A stretch of 39,286 nt of DNA, from positions 15,222 through 54,507 of the forward strand of contig NZ_LMKP01000021.1 in NCBI RefSeq assembly GCF_001421715.1, given 5' to 3'. The DNA is from Sphingomonas sp. Leaf22 (lineage in GTDB: Bacteria > Pseudomonadota > Alphaproteobacteria > Sphingomonadales > Sphingomonadaceae). The notes under the pieces were generated by a model. It worked only from the letters and a program-made list of their open reading frames with translations, did no database searches and was not told the origin of the DNA. Positions 7,549 to 14,648 of the stretch are shown in pieces (positions within the stretch are counted from its first letter, which is position 1; each line of letters opens with the position of its first letter). Both the position numbers and the translations under genes were made by a program.

Positions 7549-8018
7549 TGAGGCCAAGGGCATTGGCATCGGCATGGCCGATTTGCAGGACGACGATCCC
7601 GACGTCTATGCGATGATCCAGAAGGCCGACACGCTCGGCACCTTCCAAATTGAGTCCCGCGCGCAGATGAGCATGCTGCCGCGCATGAAGCCCGCACGCT
7701 TCTATGACCTCGTCATCGAGGTGGCGATCGTGCGGCCGGGGCCAATTCAGGGTGACATGGTCCACCCCTATCTCCGCCGTCGCGAGGGACGCGAGAAGCC
7801 GGATTATTCGCGGCCCGAGCTGCGCGCAGTCCTCGAGAAAACACTCGGCGTGCCGCTGTTTCAGAAAAGGCGATGAAGGTCGCGATCGTCGGGGCAGGCT
7901 TTACGCCCGCCGAAGCGGACCAGCTCCGCCGTGCGATGGCGACGTTCAAGTTCACCGGCGGCGTCAGCCACTTCTTCGACAAGCTGGTCGGCGGCATGGT
8001 CGAGCGCGGTTATGTTGG
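7549..8018 (+). pseudogene. dnaE2: dnaE2 (imuC), internal fragment with frameshift
   Basis: The translation '[40 protein letters not shown]', then '[28 protein letters not shown]', is a central piece of the error-prone alpha-subunit-like DNA polymerase DnaE2. At about 7867 one base is missing (FQ-E/K-AMKV expected): the first frame stops at 7876 while the match continues in the next frame as '[35 protein letters not shown]' up to about 8018. Both the N-terminal catalytic part and the C-terminus are absent. It cannot encode a working polymerase. Confidence 0.88.
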
Positions 8019-8191
8019 CAAGCCAGCGTGATTGGCGCACGCCCATTGGCCGGTTCGTTGTGACGGGCCAGTACTTTACTGCGGGATCAATCGTCGTGCT
8101 CGCCATCGGTATGCTTATCGGCATCGGGTTGTTTCATTCCCGATCGAAGCAGCACGGCATTCCGACGCTGGCGCAGCCAGAAGTCGGTTGA
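8012..8191 (+). CDS. Possible small membrane protein
   Basis: This 59-codon frame begins at the point where dnaE2 homology ends and continues past its stop in another frame. It contains one clear hydrophobic helix ('[20 protein letters not shown]') with a basic N-side and a polar tail. No good ribosome binding site is seen before ATG 8012, and the first few codons overlap the dnaE2 remnant. It may be a genuine one-helix protein or a leftover piece of a larger membrane protein joined here by deletion. I do not recognise it. Confidence 0.3.
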   Translation: MLASQRDWRTPIGRFVVTGQYFTAGSIVVLAIGMLIGIGLFHSRSKQHGIPTLAQPEVG

Positions 8192-8235
8192 CGACTGATC
8201 GACTGCCTGCCGTTTAAGACCTTAACGCCGACGCT

Positions 8236-8267
8236 CGGGGACAGCCTTCAGTCCGCGACTGTCCCCG
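8236..8267. terminator. Inverted repeat between scar and GH43 gene
   Basis: CGGGGACAG (8236-8244) and CTGTCCCCG (8259-8267) form a perfect 9-bp stem with a 14-nt loop. It lies between the right-going remnant and the 3' end of the left-going GH43 gene. It could terminate either strand, but no T-run follows on either side. Confidence 0.35.
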
Positions 8268-8316
8268 GGTGCATGGCAATGCGCGATCCGGCAGATAAGA
8301 GCCGGACCGGACCGGC

Positions 8317-9408
8317 TCAGTGCACGAAATGGGCCTGGACCTTGCGAGCTTCCGCAGGCGTGATCGCCACCACCGCGCCATGCTTGGCTTGGACGAAGTT
8401 GGCGGCCTTCATCGGCGAACGCGCTTCGTCGAAACGACCGATATCCTTGAACGTTCTGAAGTCGGTCGTCTCGGAAAAGCCCATCGTGTTGACCGGTTTC
8501 GCGCCGAACACGTCGTACATCAGCACATAGGTACCGGTGCCGTGGCGGCGCCAGACGGTGGGGGCTTCGGTGGCGACGGTCTCTGGATCGACCTTGGTCG
8601 CGTCATAGACATAGTCGCGGTTGATCTTCGACGACACTGCTTGGCGGAGATAGCCGGGCTTGTCGTGCGCGACGTAGATCAGGTGGTATTTGTCGCCGAC
8701 CCTGGTGATGTCGCCATCGATCGTGCCCTTGCCCGGGACCGGATAGGTGAACAGGTCCTTGGGCACCGCGGTCAGCGTGGTGAAGGCAGGGTCGGCATAG
8801 GAATAGACCATGTGATCGGTCTCCTTGCCGTTACGCGTCGAGTAATAGACCATCAGCTTGCGCGTTTGCGGATCGTAGATCGTCTGCGGTGCCCACGCGG
8901 TGCCGATCCTCGCGGTTTCCGGGAACAGCCGGTCGACACGGACGATCCTGTGGGTCCAGTGGATAAGGTCGAACGACTTCATGAAGATCAGCGCACGGTT
9001 GTTGCCCCAGCCATATCGGTCGCCGTCGCGCTCCCATTCGGTGGTGCGCAACCCCTCGCGCTGTGCAAAGATGTGGAGGTCGGTCATCGACAGATAGAAG
9101 GCACCGTCGGGCCCGCGCATGATATGCGGGTCGCGGATACCCTTCTGCTCGGCGATGTCGCGGCCGTTCAGCACGGGTTTGCCGTCGTTGACGTCGGTGA
9201 AGGTGTAGCCGTCGAGCGACACCGCGAAGTGGAGCGAGTGCGTTTCATCCTTGAAATAGGACAGGAGATACGCGCTTCGATTCTTCTCCACCGAGCGCTT
9301 GGCCTGCGCCGGAGCGATTGTCTGGACGATGGCGAGGCGCGGCGTTTCCTGTGCGACGGCGGATGCGGCGAGTGCCACGCCAAGGGTAAGCGCGAGAAGC
9401 GTTTTCAT
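8317..9408 (-). CDS. Glycoside hydrolase family 43 protein, secreted
   Basis: The protein has 363 residues. A signal peptide is evident at 1-19 ('MKTLLALTLGVALAASAVAQ'). The five-bladed propeller of GH43 is suggested by D93 in 'GIRDPHIMRGPDGAFYLS' (base), D231/D233 in 'GTIDGDI' (pKa-modulating aspartate) and E281 in 'ATEAPTVW' (acid). 'WAPQTIYDP' and 'HLIYVAHD' are further family features. GH43 members remove arabinose or xylose from arabinan or xylan. The start codon lies directly against the stop of the GH51 gene with no intervening base, so the two form an operon and are likely to act on the same arabinose-containing polymer in the periplasm. The exact substrate is not determinable. Confidence 0.85.
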   Translation of the reverse strand: MKTLLALTLGVALAASAVAQETPRLAIVQTIAPAQAKRSVEKNRSAYLLSYFKDETHSLHFAVSLDGYTFTDVNDGKPVLNGRDIAEQKGIRDPHIMRGPDGAFYLSMTDLHIFAQREGLRTTEWERDGDRYGWGNNRALIFMKSFDLIHWTHRIVRVDRLFPETARIGTAWAPQTIYDPQTRKLMVYYSTRNGKETDHMVYSYADPAFTTLTAVPKDLFTYPVPGKGTIDGDITRVGDKYHLIYVAHDKPGYLRQAVSSKINRDYVYDATKVDPETVATEAPTVWRRHGTGTYVLMYDVFGAKPVNTMGFSETTDFRTFKDIGRFDEARSPMKAANFVQAKHGAVVAITPAEARKVQAHFVH

Positions 9409-11016
9409 CTACTGGATCTCGATCAGGCTGACGGATTTTGAGGGCACGGTGACGATCACCGCCTTGCCCGACAGGCGCGTGGGCAATGGCTTGGGGACGA
9501 ACGGATCGGCGGCGTCGAAGCGAATCCGCGTGTCAATCCTGTCGGCGGTGAGCACCTTGCCGCTGGCCCGGCGCCATGTCCCGCCGGACAGGCTGATGCG
9601 GATGCTGCTCGCCTTGGCGGGATCGATATTGACGATGGTAAGGTGCAGCCTGCCCGCCCCATCGCGCGATGCCGAGACGTCGAGGCCCGGCAGGCGGATA
9701 TCGCCCTGCGCATAGTCGGCGGTGCGCAGTTCGGTCGGGAGCAGCGTCGCGCCGTGATGGACCTTGTACAGGTCGAAGACATGATAGGTCGGGGTGACCA
9801 CCATTTTTGCGCCCCGGGTCAGCACCAGCGACTGGATGACGTTCACCATCTGGGCGATGTTGGCCATACGGACGCGGTCGGCATGGCGATTGAAGATGTT
9901 GAGGCTCATGCCCGCGATCACCGCGTCGCGCAGCGTGCTTTCGAGATAGAGCTGCGAAGGGGCGTCCTTCTCCGAATCGAACCACGCGCCCCATTCGTCG
10001 ACCGCCAGGGCGACCTTCTTCTCAGGGTCGTATTTGTCCATGATCGCCGCGTGCCGGGTGATCAGTTCGTCGGTGAAGTTCGCGCGCTTCAGCGCCGCGG
10101 CGTAGTCGGGCAGGCCGAAACCGACATTGCGGCCCTTGTTGCCCCAGTCGTCGCCGGTAAAGGTGTAGAAGTGGAGCGACAGGCCCCACATCAACGGACG
10201 ATCGGTGTTGTAGGCGAGCGGGGTCGGATGGGGACGCCACTGCATGGCGAGCGCCATCATCTTCTCGGTCCAGTCGTAGTCGTCGGTGTCCGATCCGACC
10301 GCGATCAGATTGGCACGCGGGCCGGAGTAGTTGCGCAGGAACGCCGCATATTGGCGGAAGGCCGCGGCGTAGGTTTCGACGGTCATGTTACCGCCGCAGC
10401 CCCAATTCTCGTTACCGACGCCTATGAACGGGACGTTCCACGGTTCCTTGCGACCATTCACCTCGCGCGCTTTGGCAGGGCCACTGCCGGCCGGGGCCGA
10501 CATGTAGCGCATCCAGTCATCGGCCTCGCGGACGCTGCCTGATCCGACGTTGATCGAGACGAACGGCTTCGTGCCGACCTGCTCGATGAAATCCATGAAT
10601 TCGTGGGTGCCGAAATGGTTGGTCTCGGGCGACTGGTTCCAAGCGCTGTTGATCCCGACGGGGCGCCGGTCGCGCGGGCCGAGCCCGTCCTGCCAGTGAT
10701 AGGCGTCGGCGAAGCAGCCGCCCGGCCACCGGATCACCGGCACCTTGATCTTGCGAAGCGCGGCGACGACGTCGTTGCGGATGCCGCGGGTGTTGGGGAT
10801 CGGTGACTCCGGGCCGACCCAGATCCCCTCATAGACGCCGCGGCCGAGATGCTCGACGAACTGGCCGTAGATGTTGGGATCGATCGTGGCGCCTGGCTGA
10901 TCGGTACGAATGGTGAGTTCGGCATCGTTGGACTGGGAGATAGCGGGTACCGCTGCGGTGAGCGCAGATGCTGCCAGCAAAGCTCGACACCAGAATGTGG
11001 CTCGTTTGCGGACCAT
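9409..11016 (-). CDS. GH51 alpha-L-arabinofuranosidase, secreted
   Basis: This 535-residue protein starts at ATG 11016 with GGGAG about 7 nt upstream; an in-frame TTG four codons earlier is less likely. A signal peptide spans about 1-28, ending near 'VPAISQ'. The catalytic domain shows 'GQFVEHLGRGVYEG', 'RWPGGCFADAYHW', the acid/base E203 in 'GVGNENWGCGG' and the nucleophile E341 in 'LAVDEWGAW', all GH51 signatures. A C-terminal beta-sandwich follows. The enzyme releases terminal arabinofuranosyl residues from arabinan or arabinoxylan. It is translated just ahead of the GH43 gene, with the two coding regions abutting. Confidence 0.93.
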   Translation of the reverse strand: MVRKRATFWCRALLAASALTAAVPAISQSNDAELTIRTDQPGATIDPNIYGQFVEHLGRGVYEGIWVGPESPIPNTRGIRNDVVAALRKIKVPVIRWPGGCFADAYHWQDGLGPRDRRPVGINSAWNQSPETNHFGTHEFMDFIEQVGTKPFVSINVGSGSVREADDWMRYMSAPAGSGPAKAREVNGRKEPWNVPFIGVGNENWGCGGNMTVETYAAAFRQYAAFLRNYSGPRANLIAVGSDTDDYDWTEKMMALAMQWRPHPTPLAYNTDRPLMWGLSLHFYTFTGDDWGNKGRNVGFGLPDYAAALKRANFTDELITRHAAIMDKYDPEKKVALAVDEWGAWFDSEKDAPSQLYLESTLRDAVIAGMSLNIFNRHADRVRMANIAQMVNVIQSLVLTRGAKMVVTPTYHVFDLYKVHHGATLLPTELRTADYAQGDIRLPGLDVSASRDGAGRLHLTIVNIDPAKASSIRISLSGGTWRRASGKVLTADRIDTRIRFDAADPFVPKPLPTRLSGKAVIVTVPSKSVSLIEIQ

Positions 11017-11089
11017 GCCGTCTCCCAACTTTCTATTTGTCAGACTATTTCCGCAGTGGTGCGTCCGAAGTCAAGTCGATTGCGGTTCT

Positions 11090-11486
11090 ATTTCCGTTCA
11101 CCTGGAGCGTTCACCGCCCGCATACCGTGATCGGCAAGGCGATCGGCAACGCAATGAACATGGGAACGACGCTCGCGGTCTATGCCACCCTTTGCCGCGA
11201 GACCGGCCGCCCGTTCGCCTTTCCCGGCTCGGCCGCGCAATGGTCGGAGCTTACCGACATGACTGATGCTGGGCAGCTCGCCCGGCAGCTTCTCTGGGCC
11301 GCGGAAACCGAAGCGGCGCACGATCAGGCGTTCAACATCGTCAACGGCGACGTTTTCCGCTGGCAGTGGATGTGGGCTCGCATCGCCAAGTGGTTCGGGT
11401 TGGAGGCAGCGCCGTTTGACGGCACGCCACAGCCGCTCGGGCAGCAGATGGCGGACGACGCGGCGTTGTTCTCTGACGAGCAAAAC
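11090..11486 (+). pseudogene. 5'-truncated PRISE-like short-chain reductase fragment
   Basis: The translation 'FTWSVHRPHTVIGKAIGNAMNMGTTLAVYATLCRETG', then 'PFAFPGSAAQW', 'LTDMTDAGQLARQLLWAAETEAAHDQAFNIVNGDVFRWQWMW', is the middle of an atypical SDR of the PRISE (progesterone 5beta-reductase/iridoid synthase-like) type. The N-terminal NAD(P)-binding part with its glycine motif is missing; upstream the frame runs antisense through the GH51 promoter. The C-terminal family ending is missing too, because at about 11470-11486 the same frame enters an unrelated EthD-like sequence. Both ends therefore look like deletion joints. Confidence 0.65.
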
Positions 11487-12059
11487 ATGTTCGCCGCGAC
11501 GGTCGCCTATGCGCTTCCACAAGGCTCGCGGACGCTGCTGGATCGGATTGCAGACCCAAGTCCCAACGGCAACGACGCGCTCGACAGGATGCACGTGCAT
11601 TTCGGACCAGGCGGCAAGGATCCGGAAGCGTTCGCGGTATTCATGGCGACCTTCGCCGAGACGCTCGCGGCCGACCCGGCGCTACTGCGCGTTCGGCTGC
11701 ATCTGCCGGAAGCCTATGACAATGCCGCTCCCGCACCGCCCGCGCCGGACGTGACCCACACCGTCCCGCCTGAACGCGAGCGGCTGGCGATCCTAGACCT
11801 TACCTTCGCCACGCCGCTCGCACGGCGGCGCTTCTTCGCCTCCGACAAGTTCGTCCGCACGGTCGACGATCAAAAACAGCACATCGGCTATGTCACCGCC
11901 TTCGCGGTCAGCGGCATGTACACCTATGTCCGCGATAAGGAGCTGACGCTCGCCGGCCTGAGGGGAAGTCGGCCAGCGCAGCTCATCGAGCAGCTGGGGA
12001 CGGTCAATCAGACAGCGGAGGATGTTCGCCATCTGATGCTGACAGGCACGCTTGATTAG
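11487..12059 (+). CDS. EthD-like protein, possibly 5'-truncated and fused to an SDR remnant
   Basis: From ATG 11487 the frame gives 190 residues: 'YALPQGSRTLLDRIADPSPNGNDALDRMHVHFG', then 'FASDKFVRTVDDQKQHIGYVTAFAVSGMYTYVRDKELTLAGLRGSRPAQLIEQLG'. It resembles EthD-domain (dimeric alpha/beta-barrel) proteins of sphingomonads; this assignment is from memory of the family and is moderate. No clear ribosome binding site precedes the ATG, and the frame is open into the reductase fragment, so it may be a hybrid of two genes. The stop codon TAG overlaps the target site of the IS5 element, and sequence across the insertion shows the stop would be kept if the IS were absent. Confidence 0.45.
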   Translation: MFAATVAYALPQGSRTLLDRIADPSPNGNDALDRMHVHFGPGGKDPEAFAVFMATFAETLAADPALLRVRLHLPEAYDNAAPAPPAPDVTHTVPPERERLAILDLTFATPLARRRFFASDKFVRTVDDQKQHIGYVTAFAVSGMYTYVRDKELTLAGLRGSRPAQLIEQLGTVNQTAEDVRHLMLTGTLD

Positions 12060-12837
12060 GCGGCGTGGACAAATTTGAGCCAGTATCTGGCGGTGGCGAG
12101 ATGGACCATGCCGAGGAAACTGCTGGCGAGCTGATCGTAGCGGGTGGCGATGGCGCGGTTAATCTTGAGGTGGCCGAACATGCGCTCGATGCGGTTGCGC
12201 TGCTTGTAGAGTGTCCGGTCATGCTCGATCTTCACCCGTCGGTTTGACCGGCCGGGGATGACGGGTTCGATGTTCCGTTTAGCAAGGTCGGCACGGATTG
12301 CATCGGCGTCGTAGCCCTTGTCGGCGAGCAGGGCATTGGGTGCGCGTTCTGGCAGAACGATCAGGGCATCATACGCTTTGCAGTCTGCCGCCTCGCCGCC
12401 CGTCAGATGGAAGGCGAGCGGTCGCCCGAGGGCGTCAGCCAGGCAGTGAAGCTTACTGGTGAACCCGCCCCGCGAGCGGCCAAGAGCGCGTCGATGAGTC
12501 CCCCTTTTCCGCCCGCTGCCGAGACGTGGGCGCGGACGGTGGTGCTGTCGATGCTGTAGTGGCCGGTGTCCGCCATGATCTCGGCCAACGTCACCGCCAC
12601 GATCTCCCAGACCCCGGCCTCGCTCCACCGCCGGAACCGCCGATATATGGTGTTCCAACTTCCGTATTTAGGCGGAACATCGCGCCACGGTGCCCCGCAT
12701 CGCAGCCGCCAGAGTATGCCATTGATGATCGAGCGGTTCTGTTCGGGCGGCCTGCCTCGACCGCGCCTTTTGCGCTCGATCGGCAGCAGATCCTTCAGAA
12801 TGCGCCATTCCGTCTTGGTGAGATCGCCCCGGCTCAC
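12056..12837 (-). CDS. IS5-family (IS427-type) transposase, two frames joined by -1 frameshift
   Basis: The first frame (GTG 12837 with GGAGG upstream, open to 12403) holds 'DLTKTEWRILKDLLPI', 'NGILWRLRCGAPWRDVPPKYG' and the first catalytic aspartate in 'SIDSTTVRAHVSAAGGKGG'. The second frame (-1) continues 'SRGGFTSKLHCLADALGRPL', the second aspartate in 'LLADKGYDADAIR' and the glutamate in 'KQRNRIERMFGHLK'. The switch falls at GGAAAAGGGGG (about 12504-12514), a run suitable for programmed -1 slippage as known in the IS427 subgroup. Its stop codon TAA uses bases of the target site at 12056-12058. Coordinates cover both frames. Confidence 0.88.
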
Positions 12838-13194
12838 GCCTGCCTCCAAATGGCAGCGTTGAATCAACGGAAGAGTGCGGCGTCAATTGCACAAAGGCCA
12901 AATGGGCGGCAAACAAACAAAATGGGAAAGCCAGTACCGACGAGATTCAGCGTTCTTCCCGAGAACGAGGCTGCTGCCGTCGCTTACCTTGAGGAGCGCG
13001 GCTACCCTCCCATCGCAATCGAGGAAGATGGCGGCCTGATCGTCTTGATCTTGAAACCGCTACCTGACGACGAAATGCCCGGGCTGGTCCAGGCGTTGCC
13101 AGTCCATTTGAGCGCAAAGGTTGGTATCGTGATGGGCGATCGTCCGCCCTTCACGCCACGCCCCAACGCATGAAGTGAATTTGTCCACGTCGCC
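12059..13194. mobile_element. IS5-family element with an extra internal gene
   Basis: The ends are imperfect inverted repeats: GGCGGCGTGGACAAATT at 12059 and, reading inward from 13194, GGCGACGTGGACAAATT (one mismatch in 17). The flanks are TTAG on the left and CTAG on the right, fitting the YTAR target of IS427-type elements with a TA core duplicated. The element is about 1.14 kb, roughly 0.3 kb longer than the transposase needs; the extra segment holds an 83-codon ORF on the opposite strand. It sits exactly at the stop of the EthD-like gene. Confidence 0.8.
12922..13173 (+). CDS. Small passenger ORF inside the IS5 element, unknown function
   Basis: Eighty-three codons from ATG 12922 to just inside the right terminal repeat encode a compact acidic protein: 'PTRFSVLPENEAAAVAYLEERGYPPIAIEEDGGLIVLILKPLPDDEMPGLVQALP'. 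The composition and alternating hydrophobic pattern look like a real alpha/beta fold rather than a shadow frame. The frame is open upstream on the opposite strand to the transposase, but that part looks non-coding. The ribosome binding site is poor (GGCGGC). I do not recognise the family. Because it lies between the terminal repeats it should move with the element. Confidence 0.5.
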   Translation: MGKPVPTRFSVLPENEAAAVAYLEERGYPPIAIEEDGGLIVLILKPLPDDEMPGLVQALPVHLSAKVGIVMGDRPPFTPRPNA

Positions 13195-13437
13195 TAGGAG
13201 CCCAAGCGCCAGCAGCAATCCTGGAGGATCGCTGCCGGCGCCCTATGGAGAAATGACCCAGTTGCAGACGTTCGGGTCGCCATTAGCGGTGACCAAAAGC
13301 GGACGCTTGTTCATGGACCTGATACGTTCGCTCGCTGCTGTGCGTTTCATCTCTCAGGGTCGTGCTGCCAGGAGTGGGATCCAGGGTTTCCACCAACGCC
13401 TTGGGGGATCGCCAATGGGATTGGCAGTGATTTTGGC
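13195..13437. other. Intergenic stretch without recognised gene
   Basis: No frame here has convincing protein character. A short perfect hairpin GCCAAT-GGG-ATTGGC lies at 13411-13425, just beyond the stop of the AraC gene, followed on the plus strand by AGTGATTTT. It may act as a weak terminator. Confidence 0.4.
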
Positions 13438-14442
13438 TCAATCCGGTTGCGTAGTCTTTTCCGCGAGCAAGGTAGCGCGCATATCGGACGGAGAGGTACC
13501 GTAGACGCGACGGAACAGCTTGGTGAAGTCCGAGGCGCTGCTGCCAAATCCGGCAGCTCGTGCCAGATCCTGGATCGGCGCGGTCGGTGAACTGCGTAGC
13601 AGCTGGAGGAACGCGCGCAGGCGGTGGTCGCGCAGATAGGTGGCGATCTTCAAACCCTGGTCCGCAAAGGCATCGTAAAGGCTGGTGCGCGATACGTTGA
13701 GCATCGCTGCGATCTTCGCGGTGTTCAGTTCAGGGTCCGCACTGGCGGTGGCGATGATCGTCTTGGCCCGGGCGACCAGATGGCTGCGTTCCTCGGCAGG
13801 GCTGGCCTCGGCCTGCCGGATCATCGCGACGGCAACGTCCGCGGCGGTCGTCAAGGCGATGTCGAACGTGGCTGGCGACACGTTGCCGAGCGCGTCGACC
13901 ATATAGCGAACATGAAGGGCGAAGAGATCGGCCAGTTCGCCGCCTGTGAACACCCGCCCGGCAATGCCGGCGAGCCGCGCCGTATCTACAGCCGCCGTTA
14001 CCCTCGAGCGCGCCAGAAAGATCGCGACGACATGCCCCGGATAGTTGCGCATGACGTGCGGCACCGAGGTATCGAGGGTGAAGACGGCACCCTCCTCGAC
14101 GTTCAGAAACTGACCATCGGTTTCGACCTCGACCCGGCCATGGCTGATGAAGCAGACCAGCAATCCGTCCATGCTGTCGGCAGCATCGTCCTCCTTGCGC
14201 CGCCCGGTCATGCCGGGGTTGCGTGAGATCGCGTGCAGGAAGGCGGCGCTCGATCCGGCGAACCAGCGCATCGTCGTATCGACCGGTTCGCCGTTAAAAC
14301 TGACCGGCGGGATGCGACGATACAGGAACGCGTTCTCCAGATAGTCCTCGACGCCCGGCGGTGCCTTCAGGCTATCGATCTCCGCCGCCTCGAAATGCTT
14401 GGCGCGCCACGGGCGGTAACGGTCGGGTTCGGTCGGCTCCAT
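13438..14442 (-). CDS. AraC-family transcriptional regulator
   Basis: The protein has 334 residues. The N-terminal two-thirds is an AraC-binding-like sensor domain ('VEVETDGQFLNVEEGAVFTLDTSVPHVM' is a cupin-like strand run). The C-terminal hundred residues hold the double helix-turn-helix: 'LNTAKIAAMLNVSRTSLYDAF' is the first, and 'PIQDLARAAGFGSSASDFTKLFRRVYGTSPSDMR' the second with the usual AraC ending. It is divergent from the FG-GAP protein gene. Between the two starts lies an array of repeated operator-like words (14482-14581), so it is likely to control itself, its neighbour, or both. The effector is unknown. Confidence 0.92.
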   Translation of the reverse strand: MEPTEPDRYRPWRAKHFEAAEIDSLKAPPGVEDYLENAFLYRRIPPVSFNGEPVDTTMRWFAGSSAAFLHAISRNPGMTGRRKEDDAADSMDGLLVCFISHGRVEVETDGQFLNVEEGAVFTLDTSVPHVMRNYPGHVVAIFLARSRVTAAVDTARLAGIAGRVFTGGELADLFALHVRYMVDALGNVSPATFDIALTTAADVAVAMIRQAEASPAEERSHLVARAKTIIATASADPELNTAKIAAMLNVSRTSLYDAFADQGLKIATYLRDHRLRAFLQLLRSSPTAPIQDLARAAGFGSSASDFTKLFRRVYGTSPSDMRATLLAEKTTQPD

Positions 14443-14481
14443 CGCGGCCGGACCATAGCGTCGTGCGCGAGTAGCGCATGA

Positions 14482-14581
14482 GGCATTTTGTCCACAACTA
14501 TAGGCATTTCGTCCGAATACTGCCGACGCGATTACCGATCCGGGACGAATGGACGAAATGCCTGGTGTTCTGGACGAATGG
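14482..14581. promoter_or_regulatory. Array of repeated operator-like words, GGCATTTyGTCC and its inverse
   Basis: GGCATTTTGTCC (14482-14493) and GGCATTTCGTCC (14503-14514) are direct repeats spaced 21 bp, two helical turns. The exact inverse GGACGAAATGCC follows at 14551-14562. Shorter related words GGACGAATGG lie at about 14543-14552 and 14572-14581. The block lies between the divergent AraC regulator and the FG-GAP gene. Direct repeats two turns apart are the usual binding pattern of AraC-family proteins. Confidence 0.65.
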
Positions 14582-14648
14582 CCAAGCGACGCATGGTTAC
14601 CCCGAAGGTAAGGCTGAGGCCAACATCAGTCCACAGGGGGCACAGGTC

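Noticed and set aside
8320..10542. Plus-strand frames of 373 and 299 codons opposite GH43 and GH51
   Set aside because: Same reasoning: the minus strand has signal peptides and catalytic residues.
10968..11089. N-terminal extension of the SDR/EthD frame into the GH51 promoter
   Set aside because: This part is antisense to the GH51 signal-peptide region and has no SDR-like sequence; it is simply an unblocked frame.
12403..12658. Reading the two IS5 transposase frames as a pseudogene
   Set aside because: The frames overlap at an A4G5 run and together hold all three DDE residues, which fits programmed -1 frameshifting of the IS427 group.
13175..13504. 109-codon plus-strand frame after the IS5 element
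   Set aside because: Its end overlaps the AraC gene antisense and the translation has no recognisable features.
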